Of a stretch of 63,260 nucleotides of DNA, positions 33,857 through 43,342 are shown piece by piece; positions within the stretch are counted from its first letter, which is position 1, and every line of letters begins with the position of its first letter. Made by a program: the position numbers and the translations under genes. The DNA comes from Alphaproteobacteria bacterium (GTDB lineage: Bacteria; Pseudomonadota; Alphaproteobacteria; Thalassobaculales; Thalassobaculaceae): positions 1 to 63,260 of the forward strand of contig JABMNR010000084.1 in the NCBI GenBank assembly GCA_013203465.1, written 5' to 3'. The notes under the pieces were generated by a model that was given only the letters and a program-made list of their open reading frames with translations, searched no databases and was not told the origin of the DNA.

Positions 33857-34875
33857 CACAAGACGAGATCGAGGCGATGGTCGCGCGGTATCCCGAACTG
33901 ATCGCGGGAGCCGAGGCAGCGAAGGGGATGGGTTGGTACCCATCTGGGGGCGAGGTTTACAAGTTTGACTATATGCCGACAGTTGAAGCGGTCGATAAAT
34001 TTCGAGATTACATATTTGGCGGAATTGGCTTTGAGCCCGCAGATTATGGTTTGACGTCACAGGAGTTTCGCCCACAGTACTATGGAAATAAACGACCGAA
34101 CATTGATGCGGAACGGCTAAAGAACTATTTAGATGTATTTAATGCGAGTATTAAAAAATATTATAACGAAATTATTACAGAGCACCCAAGTAGATTAGAA
34201 GACTGGATCGAGTTAGTAAGAGAGAGTTATGATTTTGGTGGCCAGGTTTTATCCGCAACTATTAGGCGGCATTTGTTGGTAACCCTCATACCATCCATTC
34301 GGTTCGCCCGCCGTGCTATTATAATCGAAGAGATGTTACGCCAGTATGATGTGCCAATGCCCCGAACAATTGCGGAGATCGGCGGCGGGCATGGTCGCGT
34401 CGTGCGTGATCTTTTGACATTGATGCCGCTCGAGACGGTTTTTTATATCGATCTGCCACTTAACATGATCTTGGCCGCCCGGTTTCTTGGACATTTTCAT
34501 CCGGGCCGCGTCCATTTGGTCTGGTCGGAGGCCGACGAGCCAAAGGAAGGTCATATTAACATTGTTGCCCCGTGGCTGATCGATCGGATCGACACCCCGA
34601 TCGATCTCTTGATTAATTACTTGTCATTTCAGCACATGTCTATTGATGCCTTGAACTATTATAGTGATCGCTTGATCCGACCTCGTGTTCAGGTCATTTA
34701 TCACGAGAATAGAGACCGGCCGCGGGAGGAGTTTGATCTGGGGGCCGCGGACTATCCGTTTCGTGATGCCTTCGAGACCTTGCTATCAAGGTCAACGGGG
34801 TTGACCGTGGGTGCTCAAGGTCAGTCCTTGGGTGTGATCCTGGCGGAGCTTCTTGTTCGCAAGAATGCCGCCTGA
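33853..34875 (+). CDS. putative sugar O-methyltransferase, AT-rich gene
   Basis: A 340-residue protein with a SAM-binding segment TIAEIGGGHGRVVRDLLTLMP (residues about 174-194), then FYIDLPLNMILAARFL and LLINYLSFQHMS. This fits the 'putative sugar O-methyltransferase' type of proteins found in O-antigen loci. The GTG at 33853 overlaps the TPR-GT stop. Base composition is unlike its neighbours: 34141-34200 has only 16 G/C of 60, and codons such as ATT, AAT and TTA are common. Recent transfer of this gene is likely. Confidence 0.75.
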   Translation: MTQDEIEAMVARYPELIAGAEAAKGMGWYPSGGEVYKFDYMPTVEAVDKFRDYIFGGIGFEPADYGLTSQEFRPQYYGNKRPNIDAERLKNYLDVFNASIKKYYNEIITEHPSRLEDWIELVRESYDFGGQVLSATIRRHLLVTLIPSIRFARRAIIIEEMLRQYDVPMPRTIAEIGGGHGRVVRDLLTLMPLETVFYIDLPLNMILAARFLGHFHPGRVHLVWSEADEPKEGHINIVAPWLIDRIDTPIDLLINYLSFQHMSIDALNYYSDRLIRPRVQVIYHENRDRPREEFDLGAADYPFRDAFETLLSRSTGLTVGAQGQSLGVILAELLVRKNAA

Positions 34876-34902
34876 TCCGACGAATTGACGGGAGAGACGA
34901 GC

Positions 34903-35994
34903 ATGAGCCGGCGGTTTCGCATCGGAGTCTTGGGATGTGGGCGGGTGTCGGCGCGATACCGCGAGGTGCTGGGGCGTGAACTCGAAGCCCGGGTCGAGGT
35001 GGTCGCGGCGGCCGACCTCGATCTGAACAAGGCTCGCAGTTTCCTGCAGGACATCGGCGGTGGCGGTGCCGCCGTCGGTGGGATTGCCGAGCTGATCGAA
35101 CATACCCCTGATCTAGTTTGCATCATGACGGAATCCGGCAACCACGCCGCTCACGCGCGCGAATTGCTGGAGGCGGGGATCAACGTGTTGGTCGAGAAGC
35201 CCGTGGCGTTGCGCATCGAGGACGCCGAAGCACTGCGAGATCTGGCGGTTGCCAAGGGCCGGATGTGCGCGGTGATCAAACAAAACCGTTACAATCCCGC
35301 AATGCGTTTCCTGCGCGCGGTGGTTGATGATGGCCGCCTGGGACGATTGGTGACCGCCGGCGTGCGGGTGCATTGGTGTCGGTATCAGGATTATTATGAT
35401 GACCCCTGGCATGGCCGTTGGTCGATGGACGGCGGTGTATTGGCGCAGCAGGCCATCCACCATTTGGACGCCTTGCAATGGTTGGGAGGGCCGATCGATG
35501 CCGTATGCGCCGCTGGTGAGGCGGTGTTGAACAAACTTGAGGCCGAAGACACCGCCGTGGCCGTTGTTCGGTTTAAATCCGGTGCGCTCGGCACCATTGA
35601 AGCCACTACCTCGGCCCGCGACCAGGATTTCGAGGCCTCCCTGCATCTGGTTGGAGAGCGTGCCATGGCCAAGGTCGGCGGGCAGGCGCTGAACCGATTG
35701 GAGCTTTGGCGCCCCGTGGAACCCGGCCCGGAGGATGAAGGGGTGGAGGCGAAGCACAGCCAGGACGTTCCCACCAGCTATGGTCTTGGACACGGCCCGT
35801 TGTTGAACGACGTTTTGGACGCGCTCGATTTGGGTGGAAAGCCTCCCATCGGTGTCGACGAGGCGCTTGGTTCCTTGCGATTGGTGCATGCCTTGTACGC
35901 GAGCATGGAGCGTGGAAGATGGGTTCGGCTTGATGAAAACCCGCGCTCCGAGAAACTCGGCGTACGCGCTCAGACGGCATCGGCCGGGACCTGA
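34903..35994 (+). CDS. Gfo/Idh/MocA-family oxidoreductase
   Basis: A 363-residue NAD(P)-dependent oxidoreductase. The N-terminal Rossmann loop is IGVLGCGRVSARYREVL. The family EKP motif is in NVLVEKPVALRIEDAEAL (residues about 92-109). A mixed C-terminal sheet domain includes WSMDGGVLAQQAIHHLDALQW. Enzymes of this type oxidise sugar nucleotides at C3 or similar. GGGAGAG precedes the ATG at 34903. The stop shares one base with the ATG of the next TPR-GT (TGATG). Confidence 0.9.
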   Translation: MSRRFRIGVLGCGRVSARYREVLGRELEARVEVVAAADLDLNKARSFLQDIGGGGAAVGGIAELIEHTPDLVCIMTESGNHAAHARELLEAGINVLVEKPVALRIEDAEALRDLAVAKGRMCAVIKQNRYNPAMRFLRAVVDDGRLGRLVTAGVRVHWCRYQDYYDDPWHGRWSMDGGVLAQQAIHHLDALQWLGGPIDAVCAAGEAVLNKLEAEDTAVAVVRFKSGALGTIEATTSARDQDFEASLHLVGERAMAKVGGQALNRLELWRPVEPGPEDEGVEAKHSQDVPTSYGLGHGPLLNDVLDALDLGGKPPIGVDEALGSLRLVHALYASMERGRWVRLDENPRSEKLGVRAQTASAGT

Positions 35995-38102
35995 TGACGG
36001 GCGGTCCGGGACCGCTTCTGTCGGCGGCCGTTGACGCGCGTCGGGCCGGCGATGATTACAAGGCGGCCCGTCTGCTGCGCGCGTCTATTGTCGAGGCACC
36101 GAATAAATTCCTAGGATACATAGATCTTCTAGGGCTTTCGACATTCGGTGATCCGGCCGTGTCGTGGTCGTACGGGTTCCGCTTCGCGCGCCTGCTCGTG
36201 TCCGGGAATGCGGTCGCCTGGAAGAACTTGGCTGTAGCGGCCTTGGGCGCGGGCCGGATTGGTCGGGCGCACGTTTGGTTTCATCGGGCCTTAGTGTTGG
36301 ATCCAGGGCGCGGGTCGATCATCGGTCCGTTTTCCAAGGGACCAACGGCCCCTCGCGGCTCTTTGCGATGGGCGCACGCCGCCGAGCCAAGCGCCGCCAA
36401 TCGGCTGCGACTGGTCACCAGCGAGCTTATCGACGGTGACGTCCATTTCGCGCGTCAAATTCTAGAGGATGCCGGTCGACCCGATCCCGCCGGTCCCGTC
36501 GATGCCGTTTTGCTATGGGCGAAGGCGTTGTCTCGAACCGGCGAGGTGCAACGGGCTATCGAGCTGTTGGACAGCGCATCGCGGTTCTCTCCTCTGGCTA
36601 CGTGGGTGCATTACGACCTTGCTATGCTCCATCGTCACGCCGGATGGAGCGATCATGTCGCGTGTTCCGCGAAGCGCGCGATAATCGTCTCCCCGGCATT
36701 CGATCTTGGCTACGCCTTGTTAGGGCGTGCCCAGATGGAGGTGGGCGCGCATGAAAATGCCGTACGATCGTTCATGCGGACGACCCACATCGTCCACCTG
36801 CCCGACCGAAGCTATCTTGAGAATCTGGCCGCCGCTCATGTCCAATTGCGTGACGTGGAGCCGGCGATCACGATTCTGCGTCCGCTCATTCTCCAGGATC
36901 CGGCCAATCTGAATACGCTCAGTAACTACTCGGTCGCGTGTCACTACGCGGGCGATCTCCAGTTTGCGGAGCGATACACCGGCTGGTGCCTGGTCATCCG
37001 TCCTGACTTCGCCGACGCTTATTGCAACCAAGGTCTCGTTGCCCGCATGCGGGGTGACGTGGTGACCGCCAAGGCGGCGTTTGATCGCTCGATCGAATTG
37101 TCTGGTGGCCGCAGCTTTGACATCTACACGCGCGGGGTATTCCATCTGGCCGAGGGCGATCCGGTGCAAGGCGCGCTCGATTATAACGCGCGGTGGGAGA
37201 TTCGCGGGTTCTCGACTTCGCGCAACCTGTACCCTGAACCCTCGTTGCCGCTTCCACTATGGGACGGGGGCGTGCAACGAGGGTCGGTTCTGGCGCTCTG
37301 GGGCGAGCAAGGGGTTGGCGACGAGATATGGTTCTCCGGATTCATTGAGGCTATTCGTGACCGCGTGGGCGAAATCCGCTTGGAGGTGACGCCCCACTTG
37401 GTTTCATTGCTGCGTCGTAGTTTTCCAGCGATCACCGTCCTCGCGCGCGGTGACAAGGGCACGGAAACCGCGATGCGGTCGGCGGACCTGCAATGTCCGA
37501 TCGGGAATTTGTTGATGATCCTGGCGGCCGAACGCGCCGAGCCGGGCTATCTGTCGGTCGATCAGAAGAGGGCTTCCCGCCTGCGGGAGCGATACCGCGC
37601 CGCGGGAGATGGGCGCCGTCTGGTCGGTGTGTCGTGGCGCAGCGTGAAGCCCGGCCGAGGCACGCGGTCTTTCGAAGCGCCGCTTGACGCGTGGGGAGCC
37701 GTGTTTGGTCTTCCAGACACGACGTTTGTGTCTCTTCAGTATGGGGATGTGACGAAAGACCAGCGTCTCGTACGGGACCGTTTCGGCGTCGATCTGCTCG
37801 TCGATTCCGAGATCGATGGCAAGGCCGATCTGGATGGTTTTGCGGCTCAGATGGCGGCGATGGACGCGGTCGTCTCGGTCGCCAACGCCTCGGTATCGGT
37901 CGCCCACGGTCTCAACAAGCCGATCTATGTCGCCCTTCAACTCTTGCAGGAAGATTGGCGCTACTCACGCTCGCGTGACCCGTCCCGATGGATGCCGACG
38001 GCTCGGCAGGCCTGGCAAACTCGGAAAGGCGAGTGGGCGCCGGTGCTGGATGCACAAGCCGCCCGTTTGGCTGGTGAGGTTGGGGTTGCGGACACCGGGT
38101 AA
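35994..38102 (+). CDS. TPR-containing GT9-like glycosyltransferase (3 of 5)
   Basis: A 702-residue protein. TPR-like helices fill residues about 5-400, with units such as AQMEVGAHENAVRSFMRTTHIV and GLVARMRGDVVTAKAAFDRSIEL. The GT-B domain has LALWGEQGVGDEIWFSGFIEAI, LVGVSWRSVKPGRGTRSF and VVSVANASVSVAHGLNKPIYVAL. The WYP segment near the end, common in the other copies, is replaced by SRWMPTARQAW. It is the last plus-strand gene before the convergent flavoprotein. The five copies share the [E/F]QG.GDE-type loop, which marks them as one family. Confidence 0.85.
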   Translation: MTGGPGPLLSAAVDARRAGDDYKAARLLRASIVEAPNKFLGYIDLLGLSTFGDPAVSWSYGFRFARLLVSGNAVAWKNLAVAALGAGRIGRAHVWFHRALVLDPGRGSIIGPFSKGPTAPRGSLRWAHAAEPSAANRLRLVTSELIDGDVHFARQILEDAGRPDPAGPVDAVLLWAKALSRTGEVQRAIELLDSASRFSPLATWVHYDLAMLHRHAGWSDHVACSAKRAIIVSPAFDLGYALLGRAQMEVGAHENAVRSFMRTTHIVHLPDRSYLENLAAAHVQLRDVEPAITILRPLILQDPANLNTLSNYSVACHYAGDLQFAERYTGWCLVIRPDFADAYCNQGLVARMRGDVVTAKAAFDRSIELSGGRSFDIYTRGVFHLAEGDPVQGALDYNARWEIRGFSTSRNLYPEPSLPLPLWDGGVQRGSVLALWGEQGVGDEIWFSGFIEAIRDRVGEIRLEVTPHLVSLLRRSFPAITVLARGDKGTETAMRSADLQCPIGNLLMILAAERAEPGYLSVDQKRASRLRERYRAAGDGRRLVGVSWRSVKPGRGTRSFEAPLDAWGAVFGLPDTTFVSLQYGDVTKDQRLVRDRFGVDLLVDSEIDGKADLDGFAAQMAAMDAVVSVANASVSVAHGLNKPIYVALQLLQEDWRYSRSRDPSRWMPTARQAWQTRKGEWAPVLDAQAARLAGEVGVADTG

Positions 38103-38128
38103 GGGAAGAGAGGCTGAGCGCTGGGGTA

Positions 38129-39358
38129 TCAACGATTGGCGGTTTCGGTTCCCGGCACGATGCCTTCGTCGACCATGGTTTGGGTCAGCAAATTCGGTGC
38201 TGATTGATCGGCGCCATAGACGGGAACCGGGTGAGAAAATCCACCTTGGCGAATCTCGTCCGCCATGGCCATCGCTTGCCAGATGATGTCGTCGATATCG
38301 ATGTATTTGTAGCTACCGGCCCGACCCATGGAGATCACGCCGTCGGGCATATCGTCGAAGTACTTATAGGCCCGGGCGATTTCTTGCTTGATCGGCATCG
38401 GGTAGAGTTTGTTCTTGCGGCTTGGAATCTCGATGCCCAACAGTGTCGACGGCGCTTGATGCTGGGTGAATTTTTTGTACTCGACGATCCGGGTGTAGGG
38501 CTCATCACCGGCGTAGTAGGTAAAGTAGGTCTTGTCGGGGAACGCGTGCTCCACCGGCAGGATGATGGTCATGAACTCGCGCCCGATGTACGGCAGTTCG
38601 CCGTAGCGGAAGTCGAGCAGAATGTCCGGAGACACGGTGTTGACGATCAGGTCGAAGGAATGCCACTCGCCGGCGATCATCACCCGTTTGTTTTCGACAT
38701 CGAACGCTTCGATCTCGGTCTTCAGGCGCACATTGGTCTCGGAGGTCGCGGTGGCGAAGTATCCGTCATAGCCGTCCGGGGCCAAGGGATAGGCCGAAAT
38801 TGCGGTATCCCACCCCTCGCGGGCACCTTCCTTGATCGCGACTCCTTTCGGCGACCAACCGAAATCATCGAGCATCCGATTGTTTTCGACCCCCCACATC
38901 TTGCGGGAGTACTTATCGATCATCTTGCCGTAGAGGGTCTTGCCGATCGACGATATCCAATATTCTTCAAAATTCTGTGCCGCATTCCATCCTTTGATTG
39001 CTTGTGTTTCGGCCAGTTCCTTTCCGATCTGCTCATGCTCGGGCATACGTGGCAGGTCGTCCTTGTGGATTGGAAAGGTGTAGTAATTTCGATCGGCTTC
39101 GACATAGGTGATGAACTCGTGGTCAAGCTTGCGCATCGGAACGATAGCATTCAGATAGTCGAACAACTCCTCCTTCGGCGTCAGGAAATGCCGCGGCCCG
39201 AAGGTGAAGGGATGACCGCCGCGCCAATGCGTCTTGACCCCTCCGCCCAGGAAGGGTGCCCGCTCAACCAGCGTGATGTCCCAGCCGCCCACCAGCTGTA
39301 TCTGATGGGCTGCAGCGCATCCGGCGAAGCCGCCACCGATGATCAGGGCCTTTTTCAT
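38129..39358 (-). CDS. UDP-galactopyranose mutase-like flavoprotein
   Basis: A 409-residue FAD protein starting KKALIIGGGFAGCAAAHQI. The second conserved block GGHPFTFGPRHFLTPKEELFDYL is aligned with the GPHIFHT block of Glf. RMWGV-like text (SRKMWGVENNRML) and the ending MGRAGSYKYIDIDDII match the FAD-binding C-terminus. Glf normally converts UDP-galactopyranose to the furanose form. Here the histidine-rich GPHIFHT reads FGPRHFLTP, and the protein is longer than most Glf, so the substrate may differ. A GGAGAC site lies inside the end of the upstream gene, one base apart, so they form an operon. Confidence 0.8.
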   Translation of the reverse strand: MKKALIIGGGFAGCAAAHQIQLVGGWDITLVERAPFLGGGVKTHWRGGHPFTFGPRHFLTPKEELFDYLNAIVPMRKLDHEFITYVEADRNYYTFPIHKDDLPRMPEHEQIGKELAETQAIKGWNAAQNFEEYWISSIGKTLYGKMIDKYSRKMWGVENNRMLDDFGWSPKGVAIKEGAREGWDTAISAYPLAPDGYDGYFATATSETNVRLKTEIEAFDVENKRVMIAGEWHSFDLIVNTVSPDILLDFRYGELPYIGREFMTIILPVEHAFPDKTYFTYYAGDEPYTRIVEYKKFTQHQAPSTLLGIEIPSRKNKLYPMPIKQEIARAYKYFDDMPDGVISMGRAGSYKYIDIDDIIWQAMAMADEIRQGGFSHPVPVYGADQSAPNLLTQTMVDEGIVPGTETANR

Positions 39359-39359
39359 G

Positions 39360-40073
39360 TCATGTCTCCTGGGCGCTCAGCCGGTTACGCTCGTCAATCC
39401 AAAGGTCGGCGTAATCCACGGTTTGCCAGTCGTCGAACCAGGGCCCGCCACGGGTGAAGTGAACCGCCGCCGGATATCCTGATGCCGGCTTCGGCATGCT
39501 GCCCTCCAACCAGTTCCAATCGGCCGGCAGCGCGCCGATTTCGGCATCGTCGGCCCATTGCATCCGGTGAAGATAGGCGCCGGTTTGTGTGTTCACGACA
39601 TCGGGGGTCAGCTGTCGAGTTGATGGGTGCCCGCAGTTCAGCAACATCAGGCTCGACCAATTCTTGCGCGGGTACTGGGTTTGCACGGCGCCGTCCATCT
39701 TGGTCGCCTCGATCGGTCGGTGATCGTGGTGAACGCATAGTACGGCCTTCGATTCATCGGCACAGATAACGAGCTCGGCGGGATCCCGGAGCCATAGGAA
39801 GTCGCAATCACAGAACAGTGCCCACCCTTGATAGCCCGCGAGGTAGGGTGTAAGAAATCGGGTATATGTGAATTCCGTGGATGCAAGCGGGTCCTTGGAA
39901 CGCCAGTAGAGACCGCGAGAGCGCAATTCCTTTTGGACGATAGGCCTAACATCAAGCGCGATGGACGAGTGTCGTGTGATCGACGATTCGCAAACTTTGT
40001 ACGCGATATCTTCACGATGGTCGTAGCCGACGAATACGCGGAGCGGAAGGTCACTAGAGCCGGTTTTTGGCAT
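39360..40073 (-). CDS. putative glycosyltransferase (GT-A type with DCDF motif)
   Basis: A 237-residue soluble protein. LRVFVGYDHREDIAYKVCESSI begins the fold, and WALFCDCDFLWLRD supplies a DxD-type metal-binding motif near residues 85-98. The end HFTRGGPWFDDWQTVDYADLW is typical of small family 8-like transferases that read a neighbouring 'HF..GGPW' block. The assignment rests on these motifs only. It is first in a two-gene operon with the UDP-galactopyranose-mutase-like gene, which may make its donor. Confidence 0.7.
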   Translation of the reverse strand: MPKTGSSDLPLRVFVGYDHREDIAYKVCESSITRHSSIALDVRPIVQKELRSRGLYWRSKDPLASTEFTYTRFLTPYLAGYQGWALFCDCDFLWLRDPAELVICADESKAVLCVHHDHRPIEATKMDGAVQTQYPRKNWSSLMLLNCGHPSTRQLTPDVVNTQTGAYLHRMQWADDAEIGALPADWNWLEGSMPKPASGYPAAVHFTRGGPWFDDWQTVDYADLWIDERNRLSAQET

Positions 40074-40265
40074 GATTTGTGCGGACGTTTCGTGGCTGGA
40101 AGCGATGTGGCTTTAACCGATAGCCGGGAACCGGTCAAATCGGGTATCGATGTAACGGTCACGATGATCGCGATGCGAACAGAAGGTCCGCTCGACGGGC
40201 TGATTAGGTAAAGGATCGTTCAACCGATGCAGACGTCCGAGCGTCACGTTCCGGCTGGAGAAGCG

Positions 40266-41984
40266 ATGTCCGACGCATTTCGGTCATGCCGAGGCGCGTT
40301 CCTGGCGATCACCGTGTTCAGCTTCATTGTGAACATCATGATCCTCACCTTACCGCTCTACATGTTCTCGATGTTTGACAAGGTGCTGACCAGTTTCAGC
40401 ATGGCAACGCTGGGCATGTTGTTCGCCATGGCGGTGTTCGCCTTTGGTATTCAGGCGCTTGTCGACATTGCGCGGTCGTGGGTTCTGATCGAAGTCGGCA
40501 ATTTCCTCGATCGTCGATTGTCGGCGCGATTGCTTCATGCCTCGATCGCCAACGCTTTGCACCGCGGGCGCGAACGAACGGCCGGTCCGCTGCAGAAATT
40601 CACCATGCTGCGGACGTTCCTGACCAGCCAATCGATCTTCAGCGTGATGGACGCGCCGTGGATTCCATTGTTCCTGCTCATCCTGTTCCTGATGAACCCC
40701 ACGGTCGGTATCGTCGCGTTTGTCGGCGCGATCTTTTTGTTCGCGCTGGCACTCGTCAATGACCGCTGGTCGAAGGAGCCGTTGGCTCAGGCGAGCATGG
40801 CTATTAATCCGGCGCTGAAGCTCTCGAACGCGGCCGCGCGAAATGCCGAGGTGGTCGAGGCCATGGGCATGACGCCCACGATCGTGAAGGCTTGGCACGA
40901 TGGCAGCGAGGAAGCGAATCGCTATCAGTCGATCGCCTCGAAGCGCTCGGCGGTGATCAGCGCCATCTCCAAGTGGGGGCGCATGGTGGTGCAAATCTCG
41001 GTCATGACGGTCGCCGTCATGCAAATGATCCAGCCGGGCAGCACGTTGACGGCGGGCACCATGATGGCTTCGGTGATCCTCGTCGGCCGAGCACTGATGC
41101 CGCTAGAAGCAATGATTGGCAGCTATCGCAATCTGCTTGAGGCGTGGGCCAGCTATAAGGATTTGAGCGGGACTCTTGCCGATATGGGAGAGCGCCCGCG
41201 ATTGAGTGTTCTACCGCCACGACCGTCCGGGCACATCTCGGTTGAGGGCGTGTCCTACGTTGTGAAGAATTTCGACCGGCCCATTCTCTCGAACGTCAGC
41301 TTCGAAATTCAGCCGGGCGAGATCATCGGCGTGATCGGTCCATCGGGCGCGGGCAAGACGACGCTGGCCCATCTGATGGTTGGCCTGGAAAAGCCGACGA
41401 GCGGAGCCGTTCGGCTTGACGGCACGGACGTTTATGCTTGGCCTTCGGAGGATTTGGGCCGCTACCTTGGATTTCTGCCGCAACAGGTCGAGCTGTTCAA
41501 TACCTCCGTCCGGGACAATATCTGCCGGTTTGACCCTAACGCTGATTCGGACAAGATCATCCGCGCCGCGCAACTGGCGGGGCTTCACGAGATCATTCAG
41601 CGGTTGCCGCGTGAGTACGACACCAACGTTGGCGATGCTGGAAGCCTTATGTCGGGGGGGCAGCGTCAACGCATTGCGTTGGCCCGCGCTCTGTACGGCC
41701 ATCCGTTGCTGGTGGTGTTGGACGAACCGAACTCCAATCTCGACAGCGAGGGCGAGGAGGCGCTGAAGAACATGCTTCACGCCATGAAGGAACAGGGCAC
41801 GTCTGTGTTCTTGGTCGCGCACCGCATCAACGTTCTGCAGCATGTCGATAAGGTGTTGGTCCTACGCGAGGGCGTCGTGCATAAGTTCGCCGCCCGCGAC
41901 GAGGTGATTGCGCCCGTGCCTACGAGGCCAAAGATCGCTGTGGCCGAACCCTCGCCCGGCATTCCAAATCGAGCGTCGTCATGA
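40266..41984 (+). CDS. type I secretion ABC transporter (PrtD/RsaD-like permease-ATPase)
   Basis: A 572-residue fused permease-ATPase that exports RTX proteins across the inner membrane. The membrane domain (residues about 10-300) starts FLAITVFSFIVNIMILTLPLYM, typical of PrtD-type exporters, with no peptidase-like N-domain. The ATPase has Walker A GPSGAGKT (about 358), the signature MSGGQRQRIALARAL, Walker B VVLDEPNSNLD and the VAHR switch. The frame opens at 40227, but the ATG at 40266 has GGAG five bases upstream. It is followed by HlyD with an ATGA overlap. No outer-membrane TolC is in the window. The RTX protein at 29758 is the obvious cargo. Confidence 0.93.
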   Translation: MSDAFRSCRGAFLAITVFSFIVNIMILTLPLYMFSMFDKVLTSFSMATLGMLFAMAVFAFGIQALVDIARSWVLIEVGNFLDRRLSARLLHASIANALHRGRERTAGPLQKFTMLRTFLTSQSIFSVMDAPWIPLFLLILFLMNPTVGIVAFVGAIFLFALALVNDRWSKEPLAQASMAINPALKLSNAAARNAEVVEAMGMTPTIVKAWHDGSEEANRYQSIASKRSAVISAISKWGRMVVQISVMTVAVMQMIQPGSTLTAGTMMASVILVGRALMPLEAMIGSYRNLLEAWASYKDLSGTLADMGERPRLSVLPPRPSGHISVEGVSYVVKNFDRPILSNVSFEIQPGEIIGVIGPSGAGKTTLAHLMVGLEKPTSGAVRLDGTDVYAWPSEDLGRYLGFLPQQVELFNTSVRDNICRFDPNADSDKIIRAAQLAGLHEIIQRLPREYDTNVGDAGSLMSGGQRQRIALARALYGHPLLVVLDEPNSNLDSEGEEALKNMLHAMKEQGTSVFLVAHRINVLQHVDKVLVLREGVVHKFAARDEVIAPVPTRPKIAVAEPSPGIPNRASS

Positions 41985-43342
41985 GTCTTGTTGAGACAAC
42001 GGAACCGACCTCCGGGACCCTGTTCGATCCCTACGAAGCGATCACCCAAACCGCGAAACCGGGCTGGAGACGCTCGCAGATCGCGGGTTATCTCGTGATC
42101 TTGGGGTTTTTCGGCGGCTTCGGTGGTTTCGCCGCGTTCGCACCCTTGAAGAGTTCCGTCATGGCCCCCGGCGAGGTGCGGATCGATAACGAGCGCAAGG
42201 TCGTTCAGCATCCGGACGGTGGTGTGATTACGGAAATTCTGGCCCGTGAAGGCCAGCGCGTCGAGGAAGGGCAGGTGTTGGTGCGGTTGGACCCGACGCG
42301 GGATACCGCGCAAGAACAACGGTTGAACAAACGCTACCTAGGAGCGCTGGCCGAGAAGGCGCGTCTCAACGCCGAACGCGATGGTGCCATGACGATCGAG
42401 TTTCCCGCCGAGGTGATGGCACAGGCGGATGACCCGGAGATTGTGGCGCTGATCGAGAACGAGAAGGCACTTTTCCGGTCGCGCCAAGAGCAGATCAGCG
42501 GCCAGGTGCAGCTGTTGCTTGAAGTGGTGGATCAGACCCGAACGGTGATCGACTCGACGCTTGAGCAGGTTGAGTCGGTCAATAAGCAAATTGAGCTTCT
42601 TGAGCTTGAATTAGCGGATGTCCGGACGTTGTACGAGAAAGGCCTGGAACGGCGCTCGCGTGTTCTGGCGTTGGAGCGCGGTGTTATCGGCTTGGCCGGT
42701 CAACGCAGCCGGTTGCTTGGTGATATTGCGCGGCAACGGCAACGAATCAACGAAATGGAACTCCGTGCCAGTCAAGTTGAGAACGAATTCCAGGCGAACG
42801 TGATCTCGAACCTCAATCTCGTGACCGACACCATCCAAGACACAGCAGAGCAATTGCCGGTCGTCGCGGGCCAGGTCGAACGCCTGGAAATCAGGGCGCC
42901 GCGCACCGGTCGTGTGGTCGATCTCAGGATCCATACCTTGGGTGGGGTAATCAGGGGGTCAGAGGTGATGATGGACATCGTGCCCGAGGATGAACCCTTG
43001 ATCATTGTAGCGCGGGTAAAGCCGCGCGACATCGACGAGCTAACCCATGGGGTCACCAAGGTTCAAGTTCGCCTGACGTCGTTCAGCCAAAGGTTTACCC
43101 ACCCGATTGCCGCTGAGTTGGAGTCTGTGTCAGCCGATTCCATCTCCGATACGAAAGGCGGGTCGTATTATCGGGCGGTGATCCGCTTGGATCCCACGTC
43201 GTTGGAAAATATCCTACCGGGCGTCAAGCTCTCTTCGGGGATGCCGGCACTGGCGATGATCGGCGTGGGCGAGAAGACCTTGCTGGCGTATATCATGGAG
43301 CCTCTGACCGTGAGTTTTTCCATGGCCCTGCGGGAGCCATGA
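41981..43342 (+). CDS. HlyD-family type I secretion periplasmic adaptor
   Basis: A 453-residue membrane fusion protein linking the ABC exporter to TolC. One N-terminal membrane helix (GYLVILGFFGGFGGFAAFAPL, about 35-55) is followed by a lipoyl half-motif with VVQHPDGGVITEILAREGQRVEEGQVLVRLD. A long coiled coil (about 120-290, rich in Glu, Arg and Leu) comes next, and the second half with RAPRTGRVVDLRIHTLGGVI closes the domain. Standard length. It overlaps the ABC gene by 4 bases and continues by ATGA into a glycosyltransferase, so secretion and glycosylation genes share an operon. Confidence 0.93.
   Translation: MSLVETTEPTSGTLFDPYEAITQTAKPGWRRSQIAGYLVILGFFGGFGGFAAFAPLKSSVMAPGEVRIDNERKVVQHPDGGVITEILAREGQRVEEGQVLVRLDPTRDTAQEQRLNKRYLGALAEKARLNAERDGAMTIEFPAEVMAQADDPEIVALIENEKALFRSRQEQISGQVQLLLEVVDQTRTVIDSTLEQVESVNKQIELLELELADVRTLYEKGLERRSRVLALERGVIGLAGQRSRLLGDIARQRQRINEMELRASQVENEFQANVISNLNLVTDTIQDTAEQLPVVAGQVERLEIRAPRTGRVVDLRIHTLGGVIRGSEVMMDIVPEDEPLIIVARVKPRDIDELTHGVTKVQVRLTSFSQRFTHPIAAELESVSADSISDTKGGSYYRAVIRLDPTSLENILPGVKLSSGMPALAMIGVGEKTLLAYIMEPLTVSFSMALREP

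Noticed and set aside
38103-38128. Search for a terminator between the convergent TPR-GT and flavoprotein genes
   Set aside because: No stem with a T-tract on either strand in the 26-base gap.
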